Shown here in pieces: positions 33,416-42,513 of a DNA stretch of 64,000 nucleotides (positions are counted from its first letter, which is position 1; each line of letters opens with the position of its first letter). Source of the stretch: Cytobacillus massiliigabonensis (GTDB taxonomy: Bacteria > Bacillota > Bacilli > Bacillales > Cytobacillaceae); NCBI RefSeq assembly GCF_900199725.1, contig NZ_LT904904.1, forward strand, positions 609,809 to 673,808, read 5' to 3'. The position numbers and the translations under genes are program-made. The notes under the pieces were generated by a model, which worked only from the letters and a program-made list of their open reading frames with translations, was not told the DNA's origin and did no database searches.

Positions 33416-34032
33416 TTTAATGGGAACGGTCAGAGGAGTATAATTTCATTCCATAATTTTCATGTATGCATTTTGGCAGCGAAAAGGTAAAATTAAGTTA
33501 CCAACCGAGGATGCCTATTTATTAGATAGACAACCTTGTGTTTAGGGGCTATTCCACTTGGGATAGTCCCTTTTTTATTTTCAAATGATATTAATTGAGT
33601 CACTCTTATATTTTATTCACATAAAAAAGGATAAATTTAATTGCGTTTATTTACTATATAGTAGGGTAATAGGTTCAATAGTAATAATTAATTATTATTA
33701 ATCAATAATCATGTTAACCTTTTCCTTCTATAATATATGAATCTTTAACTGAAGGATTGACTTAGCAATAGGGTGCATCCATTTTTTTGGAATTTTATGG
33801 CCATCTAGGAACATCTTATTAGAAATTGCCAGAATTCTGGATTTTATAGCCATTTTTGCGGAATTATTTCAGATTACTTCCTTGACTACCATAATTAACC
33901 GCTATTGTTTCAGTATTATCTCATGTTACTATAAGTTTGTCAGCGGGGTACGGATTACAAATATTGTAAAACGTCCGCGACCAATAAATTACTTGAATCA
34001 TATATTACTATATACACAGGGGGAACTAATTA
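33416..34032. other. Long leader of the S-layer gene
   Basis: About 600 bp without a gene. It contains a structured segment at 33475-33515 (GGCA/TGCC enclosing a GGTAA/TTACC hairpin), a strong terminator at 33545-33576, and a perfect AT palindrome TAATAATTAATTATTA at 33682-33697. Two related segments follow: TTTTTTGGAATTTTATGGCC near 33783 and GGATTTTATAGCC near 33839. GGGGGAAC at 34019-34026 is the ribosome binding site of the S-layer gene. Long untranslated leaders are usual for highly expressed S-layer genes. Confidence 0.5.
33545..33576 (+). terminator. Rho-independent terminator, possibly part of a leader RNA
   Basis: GGGGCTATTCC and GGGATAGTCCC pair closely around ACTT, followed by TTTTTT. 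No intact + strand gene precedes it, so it either ended the lost SLH gene or controls read-through toward the S-layer gene. Confidence 0.75.
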
Positions 34033-36828
34033 ATGTCTTCTAAGTCTAAGTTAAACAAGTTCATCGCTGGTTCAGTAACAGCAGCTGTTGTTGCTTCAGC
34101 AATCGTACCAGCTGTAAGTGCAGCTGAATCAAAATCTTTCTCTGATGTAGAAGGAAACTGGGCTGCAGATGCGATTAACGCATTAGCTCAAGCTGGCGTT
34201 GTAAATGGTTATGAAGATGGAACTTTCCGTCCATCATTAATCTTAAACCGCGGACAAGCTGCTAACCTATTAACAAATGCATTAGATCTTGAAATTCCAT
34301 CTGATCTTAAAGCATTCGACGATGTAAGCTCAGCTTCAGTATTTGCAGAAGGTGCAGCAGCTACTAAAGCAGCTGGAATCTTCGGCGGAAGCAACGGCAA
34401 GTTCGGTGCTGCTGATCAATTAACTCGTGAGCAAATGGCATCTGTACTAGTACGTGCATTTGATCTTAAAAACACTGGCGAAGAAGTTGAAATTGCTGAC
34501 TTAGATAAAATCAGTGCTTCACACCGTGAAAATGTAATCATTCTTGCCCAAAACAAAGTAACAGTAACAAACGACGGCATGTTCAACCCTAAAGGCAACG
34601 TAAGCCGTGCACACTTCGCAACATTCTTATACCGTGCAATGAACGTTGACACTGTAGTAAAAGAAATCGCAAGCATTGGTTCTTTAAAAGACATCACAGT
34701 TAAAGAAGGCGAAAAAGTAGAACTTCCTAAAACTGTTGAAGTAACATACAAAGACGACAGCAAAAAAGAAGTTGCTGTAACTTGGAAAGAAACTGACTTC
34801 TCAAAACCAGGCGTATACAACGTTGAAGGTACAGTAGAAGGAACTGAGCTTAAAGCTGCTGTAAAAGTAACTGTTGAAGCGGTTGCTCCAGCTGTTGAGA
34901 GTGTTAGTGCGATTAACGCTGGTACAATCGTTGTAACTTTTAATAAAGCTATCAAAGAATCAACTGTTGTTGAACAATCAGGTGCAGGCCAAGGCACATT
35001 AGTTGATGGAGTATTCACTTTGACAACAGCTGCTGGTGGTACTGTAGCTGTAAACGGTATGAATGCCGAATTAGATGGTAAAACATTAACTATCTATACT
35101 GGATCAGCTCTTTCTGGAGCTTACAACTTCAACGTAACAAAAGATAAAGTAACAGATACTACTGGTAAGTTTGTTGCAGCATCTACAACTACTATCAATG
35201 TAAAAGATGAAACTCGTGCCTCAATTACTGGTGTTAAGCAAGTTAGCAAATATGTATTTGATATTACTTTAAGTGAACCAGTTGCTTCAACTGGTGCAGT
35301 ATCTGCAGCATATACAGATGGAACTACATTTGCTGGTTCTGTAGCTGGTGCAACATTACGTGATAATAATAAAACAATTCGTGTAACATTAACTGGAACA
35401 ATCGTTGCTGGAAAAGAAATTAATCTATCAGTTCCAGCTTTAACTGATTTAGCAGGTAATGTATCAGTTCCGTTAACTCAAAAAGTAACTGTTTCTGATG
35501 CAGATAAAACTCCAGCTACAGTTGTTTCAGCAGCTTCAACATCAGCTGAAACAATTGAAGTAACTTTCTCAGAAGCTGTTACAGTTACTGCAGCAAATTT
35601 CACATATAATGGAGCTGCTGTAACTTCAGTACTTCCAGTATCAGGCGATACTACACAAACTAAATATGTAGTAACATTGCCTGCTGAACAAACAACAGCT
35701 GGTTATCTTGCACTAGCAGCTGGAGCTACAACCGATTTAAGTGGAAACACATCTGTAGCTTCATCTCATTTAATCAACTTTGCAGTAGATAAAGTAGCAC
35801 CAACTATTGAATCTTCTAAAGTGGTAACTGATGCAAGTGGTGATAACTACTTAGTGCTTCAATTAAGCGAAAAAGTACGCTTAAATACTACAACTCCTGG
35901 AAATGTTACTAACTTAACAATGAGCTATGAAGATAAGTTTGGTGTAGCTCAAACAAAAACAGTTCCTGCAGCAAATGTTTCTGTGGATACAACTGATGCA
36001 AGTATTGTTAAAGTTAAATTATTTGACAATGCTGGTACTCCTGTAGCTATTCCAACAGATGAAACTTATACTGTTAAATTTGGAACAGGTTACTTCGAAG
36101 ATTTATACAAAAATGAATCAGTTGCAAAAACTATTACTTTTACTAACACAGGTTCTAAAGAAACTTCTACTAAGTTAGCACTAACTGGATCACCTCTTTC
36201 AAATGGCGTTGATCTTAAGAAAGGTGCATACGTACAAGTTGATTTTGCATCTGCAGTTGATCCTACATCTGCAAAAACACTTTCTAACTACACAGTTGAA
36301 GGTTCTAATGTAACTAATGTAGAATTAGTAAGCAACAGTACTTCTGGAGCTTCAGTAAAAGTGTACCTTACTAATGATACAATCACTACAGCTGGTACTT
36401 ACAATGTAACAGTTAAAGGTGTTAAAGGTTACTCTTCTAGTGTGACTGAAATGGATGCTGTAACTAACCCATTAGTTATCCAAGAAAATGTTGGAGCAAA
36501 AGTTGCTTCTAAAGCTATTACATTTACAGCTGGTACATCAACTTCTGTTGCTGTAACGTTTAACGAAGCAGTAAAAGAAACTTCAGTTACTGCTTCAGAT
36601 GATTATGCTCTATATATTGATGGTGTAAAAGTAGTTGAAACTCCAGCTATTACTGTAACTGGTGACCAAGGTACAACTGCAACTACAACAGTTACATTCC
36701 AAATCAATAAAGATTTATCTACAGCAATCGCAGCTGGAAAATCAGTTAAGTTGGTTGCTACAGATGATCTAAACCTAGTTGATGCTCAAGGTAATCGTAT
36801 CAACACTGCAGATATTACTTTAAACTAA
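34033..36828 (+). CDS. Major S-layer protein candidate: three SLH domains plus Ig-like repeats
   Basis: A 931-residue exported protein. The signal peptide (about 1-31) ends VSAAE. Three SLH domains span about 33-205 (FSDVEGNWAADAINALAQAG, VNGYEDGTFRP, VSRAHFATFLYRAMN). A Big/DUF-type Ig-like domain follows (about 213-280, SIGSLKDITVKEGEKVELPK), then several SbsC/Ig-like beta domains (IVVTFNKAIKE, IEVTFSEAVTV, VAVTFNEAVKE repeats) to the end. Cysteine is absent. Codon use is strongly biased toward a small set (GCT, GTA/GTT, ACT/ACA, GAA, AAA), unlike neighbours and consistent with very high expression. A terminator follows at once. SLH domains should hold it on the CsaB-pyruvylated polymer. 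Confidence 0.92.
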   Translation: MSSKSKLNKFIAGSVTAAVVASAIVPAVSAAESKSFSDVEGNWAADAINALAQAGVVNGYEDGTFRPSLILNRGQAANLLTNALDLEIPSDLKAFDDVSSASVFAEGAAATKAAGIFGGSNGKFGAADQLTREQMASVLVRAFDLKNTGEEVEIADLDKISASHRENVIILAQNKVTVTNDGMFNPKGNVSRAHFATFLYRAMNVDTVVKEIASIGSLKDITVKEGEKVELPKTVEVTYKDDSKKEVAVTWKETDFSKPGVYNVEGTVEGTELKAAVKVTVEAVAPAVESVSAINAGTIVVTFNKAIKESTVVEQSGAGQGTLVDGVFTLTTAAGGTVAVNGMNAELDGKTLTIYTGSALSGAYNFNVTKDKVTDTTGKFVAASTTTINVKDETRASITGVKQVSKYVFDITLSEPVASTGAVSAAYTDGTTFAGSVAGATLRDNNKTIRVTLTGTIVAGKEINLSVPALTDLAGNVSVPLTQKVTVSDADKTPATVVSAASTSAETIEVTFSEAVTVTAANFTYNGAAVTSVLPVSGDTTQTKYVVTLPAEQTTAGYLALAAGATTDLSGNTSVASSHLINFAVDKVAPTIESSKVVTDASGDNYLVLQLSEKVRLNTTTPGNVTNLTMSYEDKFGVAQTKTVPAANVSVDTTDASIVKVKLFDNAGTPVAIPTDETYTVKFGTGYFEDLYKNESVAKTITFTNTGSKETSTKLALTGSPLSNGVDLKKGAYVQVDFASAVDPTSAKTLSNYTVEGSNVTNVELVSNSTSGASVKVYLTNDTITTAGTYNVTVKGVKGYSSSVTEMDAVTNPLVIQENVGAKVASKAITFTAGTSTSVAVTFNEAVKETSVTASDDYALYIDGVKVVETPAITVTGDQGTTATTTVTFQINKDLSTAIAAGKSVKLVATDDLNLVDAQGNRINTADITLN

Positions 36829-36883
36829 TTATTAATATAGTAGATAAATAAATATTAGGGAAAAGATATTATTCCCAAAGTTA

Positions 36884-36915
36884 AAAGGAAGGCTCTTATG
36901 GGCTTTCCTTTTTTT
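36884..36915 (+). terminator. Rho-independent terminator of the S-layer gene
   Basis: AAAGGAAGGC and GCTTTCCTTT (one G-T pair) flank a short loop and run into seven T. Confidence 0.85.
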
Positions 36916-37780
36916 ATGAATTTAAGGGTAAGAAGGGATACGGGTACCTAGTCCCAGAATAATGAATACTAGAGGCTCTATAGTGATATATTCTTTAAGG
37001 GCTTATTTGTCTTCAATGCCGAATCTATTAGAGTGATTAGGTAGGGTGTCTATCACCATTCTAAAATCGTGTTACACAATAATGTTTCATATTAGATAGT
37101 CCCGTTGAGAGTTTCTTCTCCACAGGGCTTTTTAGTTTACAAGGTATTAATTAATAACATTCATTTTAGAAATGTCCACCCTTTCCTATAGCATATCCCT
37201 GTAAATACGATTTTTGGAAATTTTTAAGAACGAACGTGTAGTATCTATATCTAATAGAATGGGGGAAGATAGATGAAATCTGTTTAGACTAGCTTGAGTG
37301 TATGTTATCAATTAATTTTAATGGTAGGAAATTTATATATAAGCAACCTAATATGGAAGTAAGGATAGACCAAATGGATACAAGACTAGATAACTTGCAT
37401 TAGTACCAAATTTCAATACATAGTGAAATGATGACTAAACTAAAAGAATAGGCAAGCAGATCAAGACCCTTTTTTTATCAAAGATAGCAAAAAATGAATG
37501 AGAGCTTGCAAAATTGACTTTCAACACTAAATCCCCAAAATTAAGAACACCCTAAGAAGGATTTTTCACCATTCATATTTTCCAACAGATATTTGTATCA
37601 GTAAAAAAAATCTCTTTAGCCATGGATCCCAAGCCTTTTGCACCCATCAAACCTTCAATCTGTAACTGCTATTAATCCCCCAACCTATTTCCACTATTTA
37701 CACCTATCTTAAATTCTAAATCTTATTATAATTAAATTAGCAGTACACAAATAATTTAACAGCGAGAGGGGAAACACTAA
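36916..37780. other. 865-bp gene-free region after the S-layer gene
   Basis: It contains a GGGACAGG-type repeat (AGGGATACGGGTACCTAGTC, 36932-36951) and a hairpin AGTCCC..GAGA/TCTC..GGGCTT with T-run at 37098-37135. Around 37353-37445 the frame MEVRIDQMDTRLDNLH, then YQISIHSEMMTKLKE after an in-frame stop, resembles a decayed coiled-coil gene. The rest shows nothing I can support. Confidence 0.45.
37098..37135 (+). terminator. Possible terminator in intergenic region
   Basis: AGTCCC and GAGA pair with TCTC and GGGCTT across an internal loop, followed by TTTTAG. No gene ends just upstream; it may mark a deleted gene. Confidence 0.5.
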
Positions 37781-38863
37781 TTGAAGGGACTAAAGTTTCT
37801 GCTAGTTTTGGTTTTTGCATTTATTCCATTTCATTCTGCATCCGCTGCTAGCGGGAAAACATTCGATCATTATATTCCAATGGATATAGATGAGTCGTAT
37901 TGGGCGTATGAGGAAATCGATAATTTCATTAATGCGGATATTATCGATGGCTACATGGATGAAGATTTGAATATGACGGTGAAGCCGGAGAATAAAATTA
38001 CGCGTGCACAGTTTGTGAAAATCCTGGTGAATGCTCTTGGGCTGAAGGCTGAAGGCGACGGAAAAGTATTCACTGATGTGAAAAAGGATAACTGGCATTA
38101 TGAGTATGTTACTATTGCAAGCAGCTTAGGGATTATTAGCGGGAAGAATGATGGGACATTTGCACCTAATGCAAATATTACACGTGATCAAATGACAAAG
38201 ATGATTGTGCTTGCATTTGAAAAGACGGTTGAATTTCCTGCTGAAGCGACAAAAACATTTACAGATGTAGATCAGAACTATTGGGCTTATGAGTATGTAA
38301 ACAAAGCGGCTGCAAATGGGATTGTTAAAGGGTATGATACGATTTTTAAACCGCGGAACTTTGCTACAAGAGCACAGGCGATTGTGATGATTCATAGAGC
38401 TTTACAGCAGGAGCAAGGAAATGTCTCTTCAGATGAAGAAATTACAGCGTTCCTGAAAGATCATATTATTCGTGAGAACAGAATAGCAGAATCAAATTCT
38501 ACGGAAGATCTTCTTAAGCTTTATGAAGAGAACGGCACTGGGTACTATCTGATGGAGGGAACGGAGCTAGGCGGTTCTGCTTTTCCAATTGATGAAGAAG
38601 GAGAACTAACTTCTACGATTGATGATGCGAATCTAAACTTAAAAGTTCTATCGAAGTCTGATAGATTTGCAACTGTAGAGGTTACTGGCATGGTTGGAAC
38701 CTTTGTATTTAAAAGTGCAGATGATAGCTTCAACTTTGATATGACGATTCCAATGGATAGTGTATATAGCTTGAAAAAGGATTCAGCTAGTGGAGCATGG
38801 AAAATCTATTATAATCTTCCTTCCTTTGATGAGGAAGAACTGATTGAAGAACAAATGGAATAG
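37781..38863 (+). CDS. Exported SLH-domain protein of unknown function
   Basis: A 360-residue exported protein. The signal peptide (1-22) ends SASAAS. Three SLH domains span about 30-215 (IDESYWAYEEIDNFINADI, FTDVKKDNWHYEYVTIASSL, FTDVDQNYWAYEYVNKAAAN). The C-terminal 145 residues (about 216-360) form an NTF2/SnoaL-like alpha+beta segment (ITAFLKDHIIRENRIAESNS, FATVEVTGMVGTFVF) ending in an acidic tail. A TTG start is required: GAGAGGGG lies about 9 bp upstream. A strong terminator follows, so it is monocistronic. The C-terminal domain may bind a ligand; its function is unknown. Confidence 0.82.
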   Translation: MKGLKFLLVLVFAFIPFHSASAASGKTFDHYIPMDIDESYWAYEEIDNFINADIIDGYMDEDLNMTVKPENKITRAQFVKILVNALGLKAEGDGKVFTDVKKDNWHYEYVTIASSLGIISGKNDGTFAPNANITRDQMTKMIVLAFEKTVEFPAEATKTFTDVDQNYWAYEYVNKAAANGIVKGYDTIFKPRNFATRAQAIVMIHRALQQEQGNVSSDEEITAFLKDHIIRENRIAESNSTEDLLKLYEENGTGYYLMEGTELGGSAFPIDEEGELTSTIDDANLNLKVLSKSDRFATVEVTGMVGTFVFKSADDSFNFDMTIPMDSVYSLKKDSASGAWKIYYNLPSFDEEELIEEQME

Positions 38864-38871
38864 AATCTCTT

Positions 38872-38907
38872 AAAAGGCTCTGCAGGATAATGCCTGCGGG
38901 GCTTTTT
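38872..38907 (+). terminator. Rho-independent terminator
   Basis: AAAAGGCTCTGCAGG pairs with CCTGCGGGGCTTTTT over 15 bp with G-T wobbles around ATAATG. Confidence 0.8.
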
Positions 38908-39026
38908 GCATGTGACGATCTTCCCGTATAGATTGAACTTTTCCATCATTTCCTATAATCTATTATTATTAGTTTTTTGCTTGCTTTGCGAGTATTGCAT
39001 ATAAATAGACATATAGGAGTGGTTTT

Positions 39027-40643
39027 GTGAGATTGAAAGGATGGATTGTGTTAGTAGGGCTGCTGCTTTTTGCAGGAATTTTTTCAGATGAGGCATATGC
39101 AGCGAATAGACAGGAAACGTATCATGTAACAAATCTTCCAGTTTCTGATGGTGAACATATATTATTAAGGACCACACATCCAATCGAACTAGAGAAGAAA
39201 GCAACGGATGAGTACCCAAATGTCCAAGAGACAACGTATACATATTCAATTAAACGCTTTAATGCAAAGGCTGGCGAGCTTGAGATTGTTAAACGCCAAT
39301 TTAACAATGGCGATTATTTCTTATTTTCTAAAGTAGATAATAATAAATTATTTGATTTTTATATGGAAATCGAATGGGCGCTTCCAGAAGGAACTGAGAC
39401 AAATTTAGTTCCATTTAGCACTTTTCCAAAACCAACAGGCACTTCAACTACAATGGGAGAGGATCCGACTTCCTATCCAACTGGATTGTTAGAAATCACG
39501 AAAGACGGTCAGCATGTTAAGCAAGTTATGGTAGGGAAGGCTTACCGTTCCAGAGAGCTAATCAAAAGATATGAAAATGTAAATAAAAGTGTAGTAAGAG
39601 AGCTGTTTTCGGAATCAGACGCGCTTACTATTGAAGAAAAAAATACAGAAAAGCAAATGATTGTTTCCTTGCAGTCTTCTGGCAAGGATATTGTTGAGCA
39701 ATGGCTAATGGTTTCAGATGAGCAGCTTTTCAAAAATAAAGAAGAGCTTACGAACTGGATGAAATATAGTGCAGCAAACTATCGAAAGACAAATAAATGG
39801 TATACAGCAGATGGTCCCTATAACAAGATGGTTTTGACTGTTGAGCCGCAGCCATTGTCAAAAATGGGTTACGGGCGAACACTTCTGACCTTCCGCGAAG
39901 CTGAAGCATTAGAAAGATATAAGCGTACGAATGAACGCTATTATTATAATTTAGCGCTTAACTCGGTTGCGGATCTTTTGAACTTCAGAGGAGAAAGAAA
40001 GTTTTGGGAAACAGAGGTAACAAGTACGTATTTAACAAGTTTGTATAATATTACGGCTCCTTTTATTGATACAAGATTTAATGAATACATTGCATTGTAT
40101 TTGCGAGATATGGGCAAGGAATTGCAATTAGATGCCTTAACAGAACCGCTTCTTACTTATGCAGATTTCTTATTAGAGCAAATTGAAACAGATAATGTAA
40201 TAAGAATTAATGAAAAAGGCGCGCTTATTCCTGACTATTTCGCTGTATTTGACCCTATTCTAACGCATACTTCTTTAAATCATGGACTAGGCGGGATGAA
40301 TCTTTTGCTGGAAGCCTATTTAGCTACGAAGGATGAAAAATATTTAGAAGGCGCACAAGTTGTTCAAGAAGGGATAAATGGTCTAGGGAAACAATGGTTA
40401 AGAGAAGATGGGGATACTTGGTATAAAGTAAATCCTGATCTTACGTTTGTAGGAAGAGACTATGAGCTATTAACGGTTGAAGATTTGCTTAAATCCTACC
40501 GTCTTTGGTCCGAAATTGACCAATCTCAGCTTGAAATGATTGAAACCTTTTTAGTATCGAAAACGTCATATTTAAAAGCGGCAGGTTTCACAATTCCTAG
40601 CGATATTCAGAATGAGCTATATTCTTATGGAATTGGAATCTAG
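39027..40643 (+). CDS. Exported protein with alpha/alpha-barrel (glucuronyl C5-epimerase C-terminal-like)
   Basis: A 538-residue exported protein. The signal peptide (1-25) ends EAYAAN. The N-terminal half (30-270) is predicted beta-rich and unassigned. The C-terminal half (about 290-515) has the regular helix pattern of an alpha/alpha toroid (NERYYYNLALNSVADLLNF, LLTYADFLLEQIETDNVIRI, HTSLNHGLGGMNLLLEAYLA) with resemblance to the D-glucuronyl C5-epimerase C-terminal domain. The GTG start follows AGGAGTGG. It precedes an O-antigen-ligase-like gene by 120 bp in the wall-polysaccharide locus. A role in modifying or degrading uronic-acid-containing wall glycan is inference. Confidence 0.6.
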   Translation: MRLKGWIVLVGLLLFAGIFSDEAYAANRQETYHVTNLPVSDGEHILLRTTHPIELEKKATDEYPNVQETTYTYSIKRFNAKAGELEIVKRQFNNGDYFLFSKVDNNKLFDFYMEIEWALPEGTETNLVPFSTFPKPTGTSTTMGEDPTSYPTGLLEITKDGQHVKQVMVGKAYRSRELIKRYENVNKSVVRELFSESDALTIEEKNTEKQMIVSLQSSGKDIVEQWLMVSDEQLFKNKEELTNWMKYSAANYRKTNKWYTADGPYNKMVLTVEPQPLSKMGYGRTLLTFREAEALERYKRTNERYYYNLALNSVADLLNFRGERKFWETEVTSTYLTSLYNITAPFIDTRFNEYIALYLRDMGKELQLDALTEPLLTYADFLLEQIETDNVIRINEKGALIPDYFAVFDPILTHTSLNHGLGGMNLLLEAYLATKDEKYLEGAQVVQEGINGLGKQWLREDGDTWYKVNPDLTFVGRDYELLTVEDLLKSYRLWSEIDQSQLEMIETFLVSKTSYLKAAGFTIPSDIQNELYSYGIGI

Positions 40644-40767
40644 CATGGGAAATTACCAATTATATTAGCTTTGACTGCGGCCTTGAAATTTTGTAAGATG
40701 GAAAAGAATGAAATAACTGCATGAATAGCATAAGCAAGAATTACTCATCCAGGAAAGGGATTTGACG

Positions 40768-42201
40768 ATGAAATTACAGCTTCAACCATATCGTATAGTA
40801 ATTGTCGGATTCCTACTATTATTAGTAGGACTGATATTACCTAATAAGATCAGTCTAGTGTTAGTAACAGGGATATTAACGATATTATCCTTCTTCCAGC
40901 CGAAACAAGGTCTTCTGCTTTTACTAGTTTATGTACCTATTCGTCCATTTCTTATTGAAATTAATCCAGGTCTTAAGCTTGTTGGAGACGCAATCACGTT
41001 TGTTTTGCTGCTGCGCATCTTTTACGATGCAAGAAAAGATTGGAAAAGCTTATTCCGCTTCAAAACATTTGAATGGGCCTTCTTTGCTTTTCTTGCGTTT
41101 GGGACAGCCATTGGTTTTGCCACAGGTGTTTCAATTGCAGCCCTAGTATTTCAGATCCGTACATTTGTGATTATGTATCTTCTATACTATATTGTTTCAC
41201 GCATGAAGATTGATAAAGCAGATATGCTTCACTTTTCTTGGGTAACTATTGGGTTATCTGTGTTGATTAGTATTCATGGGATTATTGAAAAACTGTCCCT
41301 AAGGCAGCTTCTATTGCCTGATGCGTGGAGCGAGAAAATGCTCTCTGCAACCAATTTTGTTCGGATATATGGATTACCAGGCAATCCGAATTCACTTGCG
41401 TTATTTTTAGGATTTACAATTGTTTTAGTTCTTTTTCTGCTGGAAATGGCAAAAGGAAAAGAACGTAAATGGCTTTATGCTTGCTTAACTTTATTTATAG
41501 GTGTGCTTCTATTAACGTATTCTAGAGGTACTTGGATTTCAATTATTACTGGCGGGGTCCTGTTCTTTATCCTCTCTAAATATTGGAAGCTATTGAAGCC
41601 GCTTCTTATTACCGCCGTTCTTGGCTTTGTTCTTATCTATCTTCCTGTTAACGCTGGTGTCGGACTTGTTCAATCGCTTGGAGTTGACGGTGGCGGGCAT
41701 GGTGCTGGCGGCTTAACAGATCGTTTTAAGGAAACCTTTGATGAAGAGAATTTGGAATTAATGGCACAAAGCGGCCGGTTCTTTTACATTAAAAAGGGAT
41801 TCGAAGTGTTTAAAGATCATCCAATAACTGGTACGGGATTTGGAACTTTTGGCGGTTCAGCTACCTTATCGTACGGGTCTCCTATTTACGATGAATACGG
41901 AATTCGCTCAGATATCTATGGTGGAAAATACTTTTACTCTGATAACCAATATATTCAGGTCATAGCTGAAACAGGAGCCATTGGAGTTATTTTGTTTGCT
42001 GCATTTCTTCTGCTTATGGTTTGGATGTTTTGGAAACAGCGTCACGAAGGCAATTTTCCAAAGTTCATGATTGCTTTGTGGTTTGCGACTGGCGTAAGCG
42101 GGATGTACTACAATATATGGGAGCTGAAGGTGTATACCCTTTATTTCTTCCTGATTTTTGGCGCATACGCATCACTTAAAGGATTTTACAGGAAAAATTA
42201 A
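40768..42201 (+). CDS. O-antigen ligase/polymerase (Wzy/WaaL) family membrane protein
   Basis: A 477-residue protein with about 11-12 membrane segments and a large outside loop (about 300-395). Family features are YGLPGNPNSLALFLGF and TYSRGTWISIITGG, with Arg in the outside loop and the HPITGTGFGTFGG signature (about 354-366, a WaaL/Wzy motif with His). The ATG at 40768 is preferred over TTG 40762. It is likely the polymerase or ligase for the secondary cell-wall polysaccharide that carries pyruvate added by CsaB. A terminator follows. Confidence 0.82.
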   Translation: MKLQLQPYRIVIVGFLLLLVGLILPNKISLVLVTGILTILSFFQPKQGLLLLLVYVPIRPFLIEINPGLKLVGDAITFVLLLRIFYDARKDWKSLFRFKTFEWAFFAFLAFGTAIGFATGVSIAALVFQIRTFVIMYLLYYIVSRMKIDKADMLHFSWVTIGLSVLISIHGIIEKLSLRQLLLPDAWSEKMLSATNFVRIYGLPGNPNSLALFLGFTIVLVLFLLEMAKGKERKWLYACLTLFIGVLLLTYSRGTWISIITGGVLFFILSKYWKLLKPLLITAVLGFVLIYLPVNAGVGLVQSLGVDGGGHGAGGLTDRFKETFDEENLELMAQSGRFFYIKKGFEVFKDHPITGTGFGTFGGSATLSYGSPIYDEYGIRSDIYGGKYFYSDNQYIQVIAETGAIGVILFAAFLLLMVWMFWKQRHEGNFPKFMIALWFATGVSGMYYNIWELKVYTLYFFLIFGAYASLKGFYRKN

Positions 42202-42213
42202 ATCACTCATTTG

Positions 42214-42245
42214 CTGCTATCCATTCGGATAGCAGTTTTTTTTTT
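42214..42245 (+). terminator. Rho-independent terminator
   Basis: CTGCTATCC and GGATAGCAG pair around ATTC, followed by at least ten T. Confidence 0.9.
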
Positions 42246-42258
42246 GAAGAATAAATGG

Positions 42259-42362
42259 ACGGACTGAGTAATTGAACAAGCCTTTATGTACGAAGTAATA
42301 ACAAGCGCCGTGAAATTAGGCAGAACGACATTTACATACGCGGCTGTGAGCTAAATGCTTAT
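42259..42362 (+). repeat. MITE-like repeat, copy 1
   Basis: It is about 80% identical to 46641-46742: both share ATTGAACAAGCCTTTATGTA, CGAAGTAATAAC, a GAAATTA segment, GACATTTACATAC and a GCTNAATGCT-like end. The flanking CGGACTG and CAGAACG are degraded forms of the CGGTCTG/CAGACCG inverted ends in copy 2. It lies after a terminator in a gene-free interval (42246-42513) that otherwise shows only the ribosome binding site of the next gene. Confidence 0.75.
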
Positions 42363-42513
42363 AACTGTTATATTTACGCAATGAGCAATATATCTAAGTC
42401 GATTTAAAAAAGGATAATAGAATGATAGAGAAAATTGGCGGTTTTTGTTAACATATGTAATAGTGTGTTAGATACATAAAAACATATAGTTTTGACAGAA
42501 GGAGGAACAGGAC

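Noticed and set aside
33475..33515. c-di-GMP-I riboswitch
   Set aside because: Only outer strands look alike; the central conserved helices and the GNRA/receptor parts are missing, so it is kept only as a question under findings.
34416..35018. 200-codon open frame antisense to the S-layer gene
   Set aside because: It is a mirror of the strongly biased codons of the real gene; there is no ribosome binding site.
37353..37445. Small coiled-coil gene MEVRIDQMDTRL
   Set aside because: An in-frame stop after 16 codons and no ribosome binding site; mentioned only as a possible remnant.
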